A stretch of 64,000 nt of DNA from Persicaria tinctoria (taxonomy: Eukaryota > Streptophyta > Magnoliopsida > Caryophyllales > Polygonaceae). The notes beneath the pieces were generated by a model. The model worked only from the letters and a program-made list of their open reading frames with translations, had not been told where the DNA came from and searched no databases. Made by a program: the position numbers and the translations under genes. The stretch is from assembly GCA_037127255.1 (NCBI GenBank), contig JBANSL010000008.1:10857396-10921395 (forward strand). The letters are read 5' to 3'. Below are positions 14,445 through 26,118 of this stretch, one piece after another. Positions within the stretch are counted from its first letter, which is position 1, and each line of letters opens with the position of its first letter.

Positions 14445-15521
14445 TTTTTTTTTAATTAGGTAAGAATTCGTAAGAAGACTCCTTCGGGAGCCCAACCCTC
14501 CTTCGGGAGCCAACAATTTTGCCTCCTCGGCGTGATGAACCTCGGCTTAGGCCGCCCCTTCTCCTCCCCGGTCGGCCACCCCTTCTCCGCCTCGTTCGGG
14601 TGTGTTGTTCGAGTTCAACTAGTTGGCCTCGGTGGAGTTATGCTCCGTCAGATCCGTGTCCAAGTGTGGTGGTGGATGCGAACGTGTGTTAGCTATTCTG
14701 ATTCCTCTTCGTCGGAATCGTTGAAAGGCAAAATCAAATTGGGGCTTTCGTTGATTTGGGGTTCTTGTCCCCAAATCGGTCGTCCTCCTTGCCCCCAGTG
14801 TCCGTTGGCGTCGGATTTTGCGATCTGTGGTGTCGAGCCTTCCTCCGCCGCCTCCATCTTCCATCGTCGCCGCATCGGCGCCCGCTGTCTTCGTTGCCGG
14901 CAAAGACTCCATCGCCATTGATGGTGATTAAAAATAATAAAAAAGAAAAGAAAAGGGAAAAGCACTCCTTGCAAGGATTACCACCAAAAAAAAAACATTA
15001 ATTCTTGCCCCTAACTTCGGTTTGTGTTGGGCTTGGCTTGGGCCCCAAGGCGACTCGGGTTTGGATTCATCCCACTTTTATTTTCCTTGAGCCCGTTGCC
15101 TTGCTTTCGTTCGAGCCTGCGTGTTTAGGCCCGAAAATGGTGCTTTGGGCCCAAGATTTTGCCTTGGGCTTGAGGAGCCCGAAATTTAATATTAAAAAAA
15201 AGGGGAAAAGGATGGATAATTTCAGTTTATCTCCCGGTTGGGTTTAGGGTGCGTTTCGAGTTATGTGTTGTTGCTTTGCGGTTTGGTATCGAGGCGTCTC
15301 CTTTTTCCGGAAGACTACCGGTCTGCGGTGTGGCTGTTAGGTTGCGCTTGGCCGACTTGTTGACCTTCGAAGTCCAGATCTGTCTGACCTCGAATTATTT
15401 CCTAATTAAAAAAAAAAAAAATGATACGATGTTAAGAAGTCCTGAACCATTTGGAATGTTGACCCCTAACCGAGTAGTTTCAATTGCCAAAACAGGGAAT
15501 GTAAATACCAGTTCAATTTCC
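14445..15521 (-). mobile_element. 1.08 kb retroposed segment flanked by a 16-bp target duplication
   Basis: The left end is a T-run and the element's sense is minus (ttcttacctaattaaaaaaa, the tail motif of the local LINEs). Flanks are aataaaataactcatc (14429-14444) and aataaattaactcatc (15522-15537), 15 of 16 identical, as expected for LINE-type insertion. Inside is GC-rich sequence not like the neighbours, with a minus-strand ORF at 14619-14918 that I do not recognise. There is also a second LINE tail in plus orientation ending in an A-run at about 15409-15421. The segment is composite, either nested or a LINE carrying foreign DNA. Confidence 0.55.
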
Positions 15522-15754
15522 AATAAATTAACTCATCAGAATGCGATTAATTTTGCTACTTAAATTGTTTTTCATGTACCAAATTTCAAACAAATACTGT
15601 AATAACTAATTAAATCAACGCAACTTTTTTAAAAATAAAATGAAAACTCTTATATCCATAATAAATTCGAGCCAATCTAAAAAAAATTTGGTAATCAACT
15701 AAAATAAATAACTTCACCCTAATATCTAGCTACCCGTTATTATTCTTCGTATAT

Positions 15755-17974
15755 TTAGGCGGGAATCGGTTGGGTAGTTAACCCAAATCCAAACGGAAAC
15801 AGAGGATCATAGTGTTCGTCCCCAACATTCATCGGCAACTGATCCACCCGCCTGAACCACGTCCTCGACAGCTTCCCCGTGAAGCCGTAGTCACCAAACA
15901 GCACGTCGGATACCCCCTTCCCCTCCGACCCTGGCAGCCACGCCGCCACCAGCGCCTCCACCTGCTCCATGTATGGCTCCATCACCAACGGCCTCCCCGA
16001 CACCACCACCACCACACACTTGACTTCCCCGCACACCTTCTCCAGAATCCCCTGCCCCGGCTCCGCCATCGTCAGGTTCTCGCTGTACCCCAACGTCTCC
16101 GCGTACGGCTCCTCTCCCATCACCACCACCGCGTACGAGAAATTCCCCGACTTTAGCTCCTCCTCCCCTGGGTTCTCGTTGTACACCACCTCCGTCGACT
16201 CATCCACCGCCGATGTGATTGCGCTCAGTATCGTCGTTCCTATTAAAATAAAAATTGAAGTAATTTAGGTTTCAATTCAATAATTGGCAATAAAAATTGA
16301 AGTAATTTAGGTTTCAATTCAATAATTGGCAACAAAAATTGAAGTAATTTAGGTTTCAATTCAATAATTGGCATAAGAGATATTTAATCAGTACCGGCGG
16401 TGTGGTTGTTGCCGCTGAGCCCTTGCCAGCGGATGCTCCAGCCGCCACACTGGTAGCCGAGGTTGTTAGCGTGGGTGCCAGCGACAAGGATCTTTCCGGC
16501 CTTCTTCGGAAGAGGCAGCAATGGCTCATCGGCGCTCTTGCCGTTCTTGAGCAACACCAATGACTTCCTCACCGCTTCCCTAGCCAGATCGCGGTGCTCC
16601 TGGCTTCCGAGGTGTGATGCGAAGCTGGGATCGGCCATGGGGTTGTCGAAAAGGCCGAGGGTGAACTTCACCCTAAGGATCCTCTCCACAGCATCATCGA
16701 TCCTGCTCATGGGGACAGCTCCTCGGTTCACCAGATCCGTAAGAGTGTCGATGAACTCCGTGTAGTTGATAGGGACCATGATCAAGTCAATGCCGGCATT
16801 GACTCCCGTTTCGACCGAGTAGGTGTAGTTGGCATGGGGCGGGCTGGTCATTGCGTCAAGGCCCATGTAATCCGAGATCACAAAACCCCTAAATCTTAGG
16901 GTTCCTTTAAGGAATTTGGTGATGAGATTGCGGTTGGAGTGCATCTTCACACCGTTCCAGCTCGAAAACGAGACCATGACCGTCGACACGCCCTTGATGA
17001 TCGAGTGGTAGAAGCCCGGCATGTGGATGCTCAACAAGCCGTGCCAATCGATTCTCGTGTCGTTCTCATTTATCCCTCGAATCGTCCCTCCATCGCCCAC
17101 AAAGTGCTTCGCACAGGCTGCAACCTTATTGCTGCAGCACGGAAATCGGATAGGCCCAATAAGAGGATAAAGTGTCCCTACTATAGTACATACACTTAAA
17201 TTTTGTATCAACTTACCTCCCTGCAACGAAGGGTACGCCCTTCCTTGAACCCGAAGGGATATCTCCTTGCAAGCCAGGGATGATTTCGGTCATGGCCTCG
17301 ACAATCTTCGGGTCCTCGCTGTAGCTCTCGTAGCACCTTCCCCATCTCGGATCCCTGCATACCGCGATGCAGGGAGCAAAGACGTACGGAATGCCGGTCG
17401 CCCTCGCCTCCAGGGCCGTCGCCGCACCGATCCTCTTCACTAGCTCCGGCTCTCTAGTTTACCAATAAATAATTATTACGTCGTAAATCGAGAGGGTACA
17501 AAGAGGGTCAGACGGACAAACCACAAACCTGGTAGATCCGAGGGCGACGTTATGAGGGAAGATGGTGGCCTTATAGACAATGGCGTTGCCGTGGACGGCG
17601 TCGATGCCGAAGATGACGGGGATGCCTAGGCGGGTGGAGAGGGCGGCCGACTGGAAGCCGTTGACGAGGTTGACCCAGTCGGCGGGGGAGCCCTGGGGAA
17701 GCGGGATGTGTTCACCGCCGCTAAACAGGCTGCCGATGTAGTAGTCCTTCACAACCTCCGGTGTCGCCGCACTCTTTTCGAGTTGCGTCATCTGGCCGAT
17801 CTTCTCCTGCAGCGTCATCCTCTTCATCAGGTCTCTTATCCGAACTCCCGTTGGCTGATTCGGGTCCTTGTACTTCATGTAGCTCTCATCTCCCGCCGCC
17901 GCCGTGCAGAGCCATAGCGATAACAAGATGAGTGCTAGTGCACGCAGTGGCGCCGATGAAGGCATCGTCTTCAT
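15755..17974 (-). CDS. GH3 exo-beta-(1,3;1,4)-glucan glucohydrolase (beta-glucosidase)
   Basis: Secreted wall enzyme releasing glucose from the non-reducing ends of beta-glucans. Minus-strand join(15755..16239, 16395..17131, 17217..17453, 17529..17974), 634 aa, normal for the plant family related to barley ExoI. Seen: signal peptide at residues 1-27 ([17 protein letters not shown]), [33 protein letters not shown], the nucleophile block [11 protein letters not shown] (Asp near 315), [21 protein letters not shown], and the acid/base block [12 protein letters not shown] (Glu near 521). The end is [17 protein letters not shown]. All four exons join in phase. The residue after the nucleophile is Tyr where ExoI has Trp, one of its two substrate-clamping tryptophans. 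The other (GGWSIRW) is kept. Confidence 0.95.
16251..16374. repeat. Intronic minisatellite, three 42-bp copies
   Basis: Copies start at 16251, 16293 and 16335 (aaaattgaagtaatttaggt...). They are almost identical and fill most of the last intron of the GH3 gene (16240-16394). Their near identity implies recent expansion. Confidence 0.95.
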
Positions 17975-18304
17975 CTCTTTGGAACGAGCCTGTGAGTGCT
18001 AAAACACAAGCAGATAAATATATGGTCCTTTTATAATGTTTGCCATGGAAAAGGATTAGTGGATAAGTCTTGTTTATGGATAACTTTGGTACTAAAAAAA
18101 AGTGAGTTTCTGTGAGTTTTTTTTTTTTTTTTTTATTACTTTCAAAATTACCCTGATTTTTACCCCCGAGAATGTTTAAGATTTGGGTAAGATTTAGGAT
18201 CTTACAAAAAAAAATTTTAAAAAAAAAGTTTTGGAATTGTAAATAGAGTTTTCAAATGACTTACCCTTCTATTTACCCACATCGAACAATAGTCGGACTT
18301 CCAA
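17975..18304. other. GH3 promoter region
   Basis: Upstream region of the GH3 gene on the minus strand. It is AT-rich with a T-run at about 18118-18134 and A-runs near 18210-18230. No gene seen. Confidence 0.5.
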
Positions 18305-18420
18305 GGCAAAATGCTTTTTTTATTAGGTAAAAATTTAAGGCCAGACATACCTGAACTTTGAATATTGCTGAACAAATCGACATATGGATAACCGTCATAA
18401 GCCAAAAAAATATATATAAC
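18305..18420 (-). mobile_element. 5'-truncated LINE tail
   Basis: Minus-strand reading gives gacggttatc, then ttcaggtatgtctggcctta, then atttttacctaataaaaaaa. This is the same 3' end as the LINE tail in the SCPL intron (57053-57244). About 115 bp remain. Confidence 0.65.
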
Positions 18421-18422
18421 GA

Positions 18423-20392
18423 ATGTGCAAAATACAATCAAACGGGGTCCGGGAGTTCCCCGAAAGAGAGATGAAGAGAGAGAAGAGAGTAAAAAACCCT
18501 AGCTCCCCTTGTCGCCTCCAACCCATCACCCTTGAGCGACGCCTCCGTCCCGGTAACTCTGACCGCCGACCCCAATCCGGAACCCCAGTTTGCCGATGCC
18601 ACCCTCAAGCCCCAGATTCGATCAATCCCGCTGATGAAAGAACCATCGAGACCAAGATCCGTTTTCTTACCCCCGTCTGTCGCCGCCTGAAAGACCTCCA
18701 AAATCTCCACAAAAAAACCTCAGATAATGCTTTCAGAGATGAAAATCGAGTCAAGTTCAAGGTCCCAACGATCATATTCCTCTCCAGTCTGACTTCATAT
18801 ACAAATATCCATCAACGAGGGAGAAAAAAGAAGAAGAAAAAGCACAAAATGGGGCAAGATCAGGTGAAAGGCAAAGACAGGGAGATTGAAGAAAAATGGA
18901 TTCCGCTGTGCGATTGTCGACTTGAGAGGGGCTGGAGGTGGCGTCGGTTTCGTTGGTGGCTCTCCCGGGTTTGGGCCGGCTCGTTTATCGGGTTGTCTGT
19001 CTGGTCAGGATCGCCTTTCTTGGGTTGGTATGTGCCTTTTTGTCCTGCCTTTACCTTTGAACCTGATTCAACTCTATGCTTCTCGATTTGGATGAATATG
19101 TTGATGCTCATTTCTATTGATAGTGCCTTTGTTGAGTTGTTGTACACATATGTCCTCTCTTTATGCTTGAAACTCAATATCCCCAAACAGATCGATCCCT
19201 TGAAAAAAGAAAAGAAAATGACCCAATTGATAGAGCTGAACCATTTGAATAACGAAGTGAACCCGCACCTTGAACGCAATTTTGGTAAGTCGCTCTTTTC
19301 TTATTGTTGTATTCCTAGACCTTTCTTCAACCCCCTTATCTCCTTGAAGAGAGAGCCAATTGTCTATAGGGGAAGAAACCACATCTCCATGAATCCACAT
19401 CAACAATCCTCTGACCCCATTTCTAACCTCTTCCTTCATCTTAACCCATCCCTCTGGCGATTTCGCCCCAAGAAAACCATGGAATCAGAACAACAGCCTT
19501 TCAAAAAGGCACTTTGCACCCCCAATCCCAATTCTGGGAATAATGGAAAAAACAATCCAATGAAAACAATGGAAAAAGGACCCAGATTAAGGCTCGGGAT
19601 CTAGATGACGGCTCTACAAACAAGGAGAAAACCCAGGAGAATAAAAAACGCATTGACAAAGTAAAAGGAAAAATGAAGATGGAGGAAAGCGATCTCAAAG
19701 CATTCAGAGAAGAGCTGCAGATTGACATGAAGAACATCATGGAACTCATAAATGATTTCAGGAATGACATCCATGTCCTTATGAAAGTTTGGATTAACTT
19801 TATTTTTTTTACTCTTCTTGAAACTACTATTGATCAGGAATATATTATGTGTTTCTTGTTGGAATTCTACTCCCTTGGTTGTGCTATTCATTCTTTGGAT
19901 GGGCAACCTTTGTTCGACATGGTATTGGATAGGAAAAAAACCAGAAAAAGCAAGAAAGAAACCTCAAAGAGGCTGAAAAGAGAGAAAAGAGTCGTTCAGA
20001 AACAAGCACATATGACGATTGACCTCCTCGTTGATCACAATTGTGTATTAGGTGAGTATGAGCATATGATATTCGTGTATATGAAGCCTATTTTTTTGTC
20101 TAGCCTTGGTCTTGAATTCGTGCTTGAAACGGGAAAATGTGTTGGTCCTGTGCCCCTGCCATGCCTTTGGGCGTTTCGTGTGTGTCCTCCATTCCACAAG
20201 ACTCTCGGGTATGAACCAATGAACCATGACCCCATTATGAACCCAATGAACAAGCTGAACAAGAAAAAACTTAAGCTGTCGGACCTATGCTATTCTGATA
20301 TGAAGATTATGACAAAGTCCGAACAATTTTTTTCATCCCTTTGGATCAGGGTGGATTCCTTTGGCATACTTGGTAAAAAAAAATCCAAGTAA
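18423..20392 (+). pseudogene. 5' open frames of the LINE (ORF1 position), unrecognised
   Basis: Two frames, 18423-19604 (393 aa reading) and 19673-20392 (239 aa reading), occupy the ORF1 place. I see no DUF4283-like block or CCHC zinc knuckle, which plant L1 ORF1 proteins usually have. The second frame has a likely coiled coil (SDLKAFREELQIDMKNIMEL) and Lys-rich runs. The first has a Trp-rich patch near WRRFRWWLSRVW and a KKKKKKHK run. A real ATG for either frame is uncertain. They could be degenerate ORF1 pieces joined across small indels, or leader sequence open by chance. Confidence 0.4.
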
Positions 20393-20562
20393 CTCATCTA
20401 CAACAGGAAAAAATGTTAAAAACCGATCACAACGTGCGGTCAAACTAGTGAAACAGACCTTGCAAATACTCAAATACCCAAAGGAGAAAAAAAAGATAAC
20501 ATATGTCAGTATAGACACACTGTAAAAACAAAGGGAAATTATAAGGGAATGTGCAATAGTAC

Positions 20563-21128
20563 TATGGATGGCAATGGGGCGGGGACTCCCCGTTCCCCGC
20601 GGGAAATCCCCGTGACGGGGACGGGGACGGGGATTTTAAATGGGGATGGGGACGGGGATGAGGGGCAAAGGGATTCCCCGCGCGGGGACGGGGATAGTAG
20701 TCCCCACCCCAATCCCCGCCCCGCCCCGTCCTCGTTGGGGACCCACGATGGGGAGTATGAAATCCCCGTTGTTGTTTTATATCTTACATAAGTTTCAATA
20801 ATTTTTCTTTTATTTTTAAACTTTTACCTTATAGTTTACATTTATGAGATATTATATGTAATATTTATGTCATATTTTTTACATAACTTTAATAATATCT
20901 TATAGTTTTCTATTAAATGGGGAGAAACCATGAGTTTTAAATGGGGAACCCGACGGGGAAACCCGCGGGGAATACAATCGGGAAAAATTTAGCGGGGACG
21001 GGGACCCGACGGGGATGGGGGGCATTTTTGATCCCCGAACGGGGACGGGGACGGGGAGAATTTTCACAAACGGGGACGGGGACGGGGAGGGTACTCCCTG
21101 GCCCGAACCCGCCCCGTTGCCATCCCTA
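20563..21128. mobile_element. GC-rich hAT-like non-autonomous element inside the LINE
   Basis: 566 bp with terminal repeats tatggatggcaa and ttgccatcccta, and a perfect 8-bp target duplication aatagtac (20555-20562 and 21129-21136). The body is made of short ggggacgggga-type repeats and their complements (ccccgccccg), with an AT-rich centre. The 8-bp duplication and end sequence fit hAT-type MITEs. Confidence 0.85.
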
Positions 21129-21470
21129 AATAGTACTTGCCTATTAAATGAACAAGAAAAAATCAAAAGGAAGATTGATCATATCTTTTCTTTGGCAACC
21201 CATATTGCTCAAATAAAAACATCCACTCAACACCACCTCGAGCAAAAACAAGCAAAAACAAGATCACAGGAACAAAGACCCGGGAAAGGGGGATAGAAAA
21301 AGGAACAAATTTACAAAATTATGTTCACCAAAAAAAAATTTACAAAATTATTATCATAATGGAACACAAGACCGGATCAGAATTGAGTTACACTGAAAAC
21401 GTTGCAACAAGCCCAGAACAATTGGAAAAACAGACGAACCCTTGACAATAAATACAATTGAATTCCCAAA

Positions 21471-24400
21471 ATGAAAATTTGTACGTGGAATTGTTGTGGA
21501 ATTGGAAAACGAAATCTATGGACTGAAGTGGAAACACTTTGCAAGATAGAGAACATCCAGATTATGGTGCTTATGGAAACAAAAACAGATGCTCACCCCC
21601 CGAACCGAGTCTGGAAGAAGGCGGGGTTCGATTCTATTTGTTGGTCTCCTGCCCGAGGGCGCTCGGGTGGCATTTGTCTATTGTGGAAGGACTATCAGCT
21701 CACAGCTGGAAAATTCGAAATATTAACAAAGGAAGAAAGATACATAACTATGCTCATTAAAGACCTAAACCTTAACAGGTGCCTGGCTTGCGTTTTTGTT
21801 TACGCGCCGGCTCAAGAAAATGAAAAAAATGAATTTTGGGCTAAACTCTCGGTCCATATTCAAAGCATTGCTTCTCCTGTGATCGTTATGGGCGATCTCA
21901 ATGAAATCCTAGGCCCTTCCGAGAAATCGGGGGTGCGGTGCCCAACCCAAACAGATTCACCAGACTCTTGACTTTCAAGAACCAATGTAACTTAGTTGAT
22001 ATCCCTACACCGGGGAATGGCTTTACATGGAGAAAAAATAAAACGGACATAAATAACATCTATGAAAAACTGGATAGGACCCTAGTTCAAGACCAAATCC
22101 TTCAATGGTATCCTAGCATTGCAACAAGGAACTATGCGTTCTCCTCCTCGGATCATTGCCCAATCTCGATTGAACTCAATTCATTAACAGACAAAAAAGC
22201 AAGACCCTTTAAGTTTGAAAAAATGTGGATTCAAAGAAAAGACTATAGAAATATTGTCAGCTAAGCGTGGAGATTTCAATGCCCAGGATCCCACATGTTC
22301 CAAGTTACAAAAAAGACCCAACTCCTTAAAAGATTAACTAAAGAATGGAATAAAACGACTTTTGGAAATATCTTTAGACAATTGAAGGACATTGAAGATA
22401 AACTCTCTGCACTTCAGAAAAACAACAGTCAATCCCAGCAAAGCTCTAACAGCCTAAGACAGATACGACTGATAAACAAGAAGAATAAAATATTACAATA
22501 TCATAATGTGTTTTGGCGACAAAGGGCAAAAACAAAACACTTAAAACTATCCGACACTAACTCCGCGTACCACCACAATGTGGCTACAGGACGGAGAAAT
22601 AGGAAAATGATTAGAGAAATTATTTCCCAAGAAGGTACGACTGTGATTGGGGAAGAAAACATTAGAAAAGAGATCAAAAGAGATTTCGAAAAAAGATTCC
22701 AACAAGAAAGGATTAACTATCGATTGTTAGATGAATATCTTAATCTAATTAACTCTGAAATCACGAGTGAAGAAAATTAATACCTTATTAGACCAATTAC
22801 GAACCAGGAAGTGAAAAAGGCGTTTTTCTCAATCAGAAAGGATAAATCTCCGGGTCCTGATGGTATGACTGCGGAGTTTTATCAGCATTATTGGGACATT
22901 GTAGGTCCCTCAATTACGAAAGCTATTAAGGGGGTTTTCCACTCCGGAAGGTTGTTGAAGCAAATAAACCAAACTTTCATCTCTCTAATCCCAAAATGTG
23001 ATAACCCAAGAACAACAAATAACTATAGACCAATTAGCCTTTGCTCGACGATATACAAGGCTATTGCAAAAATTCTGGCTGACATATTGAAAATGGTGTT
23101 AGGAAAAATCATCCACCCATTACAAGGTGCATTCATTTCTGATAGAGCTATTCAGGATAATGTCCTGATTGCGCATGAGATTTTCCACTCTTTTCGTGGG
23201 AGGCAAGGTAAAAATGGATGGATTGCCATCAAACTTGACATGAAAAAGGCATACGATAGAATAAACTGGGAATTCTTGATCTCTGTAATGACAAAATTCG
23301 GATTCTGTAAAAAGTTTTGTGATTGGATCAAAGAGTGCATCGAAACAGTGTCTTTCTCAGTCCTAGTAAACGATGAACCAACTGAAACCTTCCGCCCTCA
23401 AAGGGGACTTAGACAAGGTGATCCCATTTCGCCCTATCTATTCATCATAGGTGCGGAGATTCTTGCCAGGAACCTCCAACAACAAAGTGATCAATTCTTG
23501 AAAACTATCAGCTTCAAGGTTTCCAGAAATGGTCCTTCCATCCCTTTCCTCTCATTTGCAGACGATATTATGATCTTTGCAAAAGCGACTACGGAAGCAT
23601 GTCAAACCGTTAGAACTATATATTCTTGATGAATATTGTGAAATTTCGGGACAAAAGGTCAACTTTCAAAAGTCAGCTTTCCAAACAACAAAAGGAATCA
23701 CCGATGACCAAAAGCTTCGAATATAAATGTGCCTTCAAATAACCAACCAAACCACCCTAGAAAAATATCTCGGTTGTCCAATCATCAATGGAAGAGTAAA
23801 CAAAACACATTTGAAGAGATTATTGACAAATCAAGAAAACAATTAACAAAGTGGAGAGCTAACGAATTAACCCAACAAGGTCGTGCTATCCTTGTGAAAA
23901 CAAATCTCGCAGCGAAACCAAGCTACATAATGCAAAACTTTATGCTTCCGGCTAGCATCCATAATGATCTTGACAAAGTAAACAGGTGTTTTTTCTGGAA
24001 CAAAGATGCTAAGTACAAACCTCTCATCGCTTGGGAAAAAGTCTATAAACCAAAGAAAGAGGGTGGCCTAGGACTAGTACAGACCAAAGACATGAATAAA
24101 GCGCTCCAAATGAAGCTCATTTGGAAAATCCTTGCGGAACCAACCAATGAATGGGTAAGAATTGTGAGAGAAAAATATCTACATAACGACAACATCTTGG
24201 TCTACAAAAAAAAAGGAACACGTCTTGGCAATGGACAAAATTGATGGAATTAAAGGAGGAATTCTGCTCTGCCTTAATCTGGCAGGTTGGAAATGGAAAA
24301 ACAATCAGATTCTGGAAGGACAAGTGACTATCTGATACTGATCTAGGAGGAAAAAACCTGCTCAACCAATTTGATGAACAAGAAACGATAGACAAATTCA

Positions 24401-25605
24401 TTAAACAAAACAAAACTTGGAATGAAGAAAGGCTGAAAGAATTCCTACCCCTAGATATTGTCCATAAAATCCTTGACGGTCACATCCCTGTGAGTGACAT
24501 AGAAGACCGACTATATTGGAGACCTAGTAGAAATGGTTGGTTCTCTACTTCCAGTGCGGTTGAGCATATAACGAGAAACAAAAGAACTAATGCGGACCCA
24601 TTGGACTGGATTTGGAAAATAGACTGTCCGTCTAAAATAAAAAACTTCCTCTGGAAAAATCTCCTTAATGGTACCCCAACGAAAATTAGACTTCAAAGTA
24701 AAGGAGTCCACATTCCCCTTGAATGCTCATTTTGTAACCATCATGGGGAAGATGCTATCCACCTATTCACCGAGTGTCGCCTCTCCCTATCTTTTATTGG
24801 CAGTCTGGACAGACAAATTGAACAAATTATCAAAAACACGGATAAAACGGATAAACGATACAAGGACATTATAACAAACATTTTTGAAAAACTTTCGACA
24901 AACCAGAAATCTATCTTTGCATTTTCTCTTTGGGGTATCTGGACAATGAGAAACAAAATCTTATTCGATAACAATGATCTCAGAAATCTGGAAGAATGGA
25001 TAAAATATATAAAACAATATAGAATAAGTTGGAATAAGACTAAGGAATATGAAGTGGAGGAAGAGGACACCACCTTGAGAAGGGAGTCCAACCAACCTAG
25101 AAAAAGGACTACACCGAAAACTGTTAAATGGAGAAAACCTGCCCGGGGCTCTATCAAACTCAACTTTGATGGAGCAAGGAATGATGCTGGCTCTACCGCT
25201 GCAGGTTTCGTCATCAGAGATGATCGGGGGGTGGTGGTCTCCTGTGGCGCCCGGAGTCTTGGTGGAGTCTCCGCTGTGCAGATGGAATGTTTTGGTCTTC
25301 AGGTGGCGTCGTCGTCCGGTCTTTCTCGGATTGAGGTGGAGGGTGATTGTCTCTTACTGATCAATGTCATGAAGGGTCTTTGGCGCTGCCCTTGGGAGCT
25401 TGAGATGGCGGTCTCGGATATCCACGATATCTGCCGTTCCTTCGAATCTGTCAGCTTCTCACATACTTTCCGGGAAGGGAACTAGGTCGCGGATCGATTG
25501 ACTCACATCGGCTTCTTGTCGTCCTTTGTCGCCGAGCGGGTCCCTGCAGAGATCGACGACCTCGTCCAGATGGATGCTCTTGGACGATGGTTTAACCGCG
25601 GTTAA
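21471..25605 (+). pseudogene. LINE ORF2: endonuclease - reverse transcriptase - RNase H, broken
   Basis: Domains in order: APE-type endonuclease (MKICTWNCCGIG, VLMETKTD, YAPAQ, VMGDLNEIL, SSSDHCPI; 21471-22264), reverse transcriptase (KDKSPGPDG, YRPISLCS, KLDMKKAYDR, RGLRQGDPISP, LSFADDIMIFA; 22811-23629), a C-x2-C-x7-H-type zinc-binding region (CSFCNHHGEDAIHLFTEC; about 24720), and RNase H of plant L1 type (KLNFDGARND, ECFGLQ, EGDCLLLINV; 25160-25490). The frame is broken at least near 21940, at stops near 22262 and 22778, near 23629, between 23660 and 23730, near 24240, and by a stop at 25485 inside RNase H. No functional ORF2 product is possible from this copy. Confidence 0.92.
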
Positions 25606-25649
25606 CAATCCCCAAATTATTGCTTTCTATAAAAAAAAAAAAAAAACGG

Positions 25650-26118
25650 GGGCCGTAAACCCTATATACTAGGCCCAAAACCAAACGGGGGCCGAGGTGC
25701 ATCTGCTAACATAATGGGCCGTCAAATCAGTCCAGGCCCATTTGAGGATAACAGCCCCGAGACGGGTCCCGCGAAATGATTAAAAAAGGGGCCCCGCCGA
25801 GAAACAAGGAACGCGAGTCCGAAGCCGAGTCAGCGAATTCGAAGCTGCAATTCACATTTCACAATTACAAACACATCTTGTCATCTTCCCCCTTTTCTCT
25901 GAATTTCCAATCCCCCATTTTTGATTCTCTTTCTCTCTTCATCTTCTATCCGCACTGGCGAAATCAATCTGAATTTCTTCGACTGGCAACGAAATCCCTG
26001 GAGAGAGGAGAGGGAGACTGATCGATATTCGTGTTAGGGATTTTAAAATTTGGGAATTCCACAAATTTCACACGTTTCGAAGAAATTTTGAATTCCGTTT
26101 TGAATCTCGATTTCTTCA
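25650..26118 (+). promoter_or_regulatory. Promoter and leader of the BSD-domain gene
   Basis: Between the LINE poly(A) and the BSD start codon. It contains an AAACCCTA telo-box (about 25658) close to several GGCCCA/TGGGCC elements (aggcccaaa, atgggccg, caggccca; 25670-25740). This combination is known from promoters of plant growth and housekeeping genes. The element identities are from sequence; their activity is inference. The LINE ends about 470 bp before the ATG. Confidence 0.5.

Larger units (their letters stand above)
18440..25646 (+). mobile_element. L1-type LINE retrotransposon, nearly full length but inactive
   Basis: The 5' part begins in C-rich leader sequence near 18480 and carries two long open frames (18423-19604, 19673-20392). 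The 3' part is an ORF2 encoding endonuclease, reverse transcriptase, a zinc-binding domain and RNase H (21471-25605). It ends in an A-run (about 25631-25646). A possible target duplication is aaacggggtccg (18440-18451) against aaacgggggccg (25644-25655), but it is short and partly poly(A), so boundaries are approximate. A GC-rich element interrupts it at 20563-21128. It lies between the GH3 gene and the BSD gene. Confidence 0.85.

Noticed and set aside
14532..14921. Plus-strand 129-codon frame and overlapping minus-strand 99-codon frame
   Set aside because: Both are low-complexity by-products of a GC-rich stretch inside a retroposon; no conserved motif or splice partner.
20563..21128. GC-rich block as a CpG island or promoter
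   Set aside because: Terminal repeats and an 8-bp duplication show it is a mobile element.
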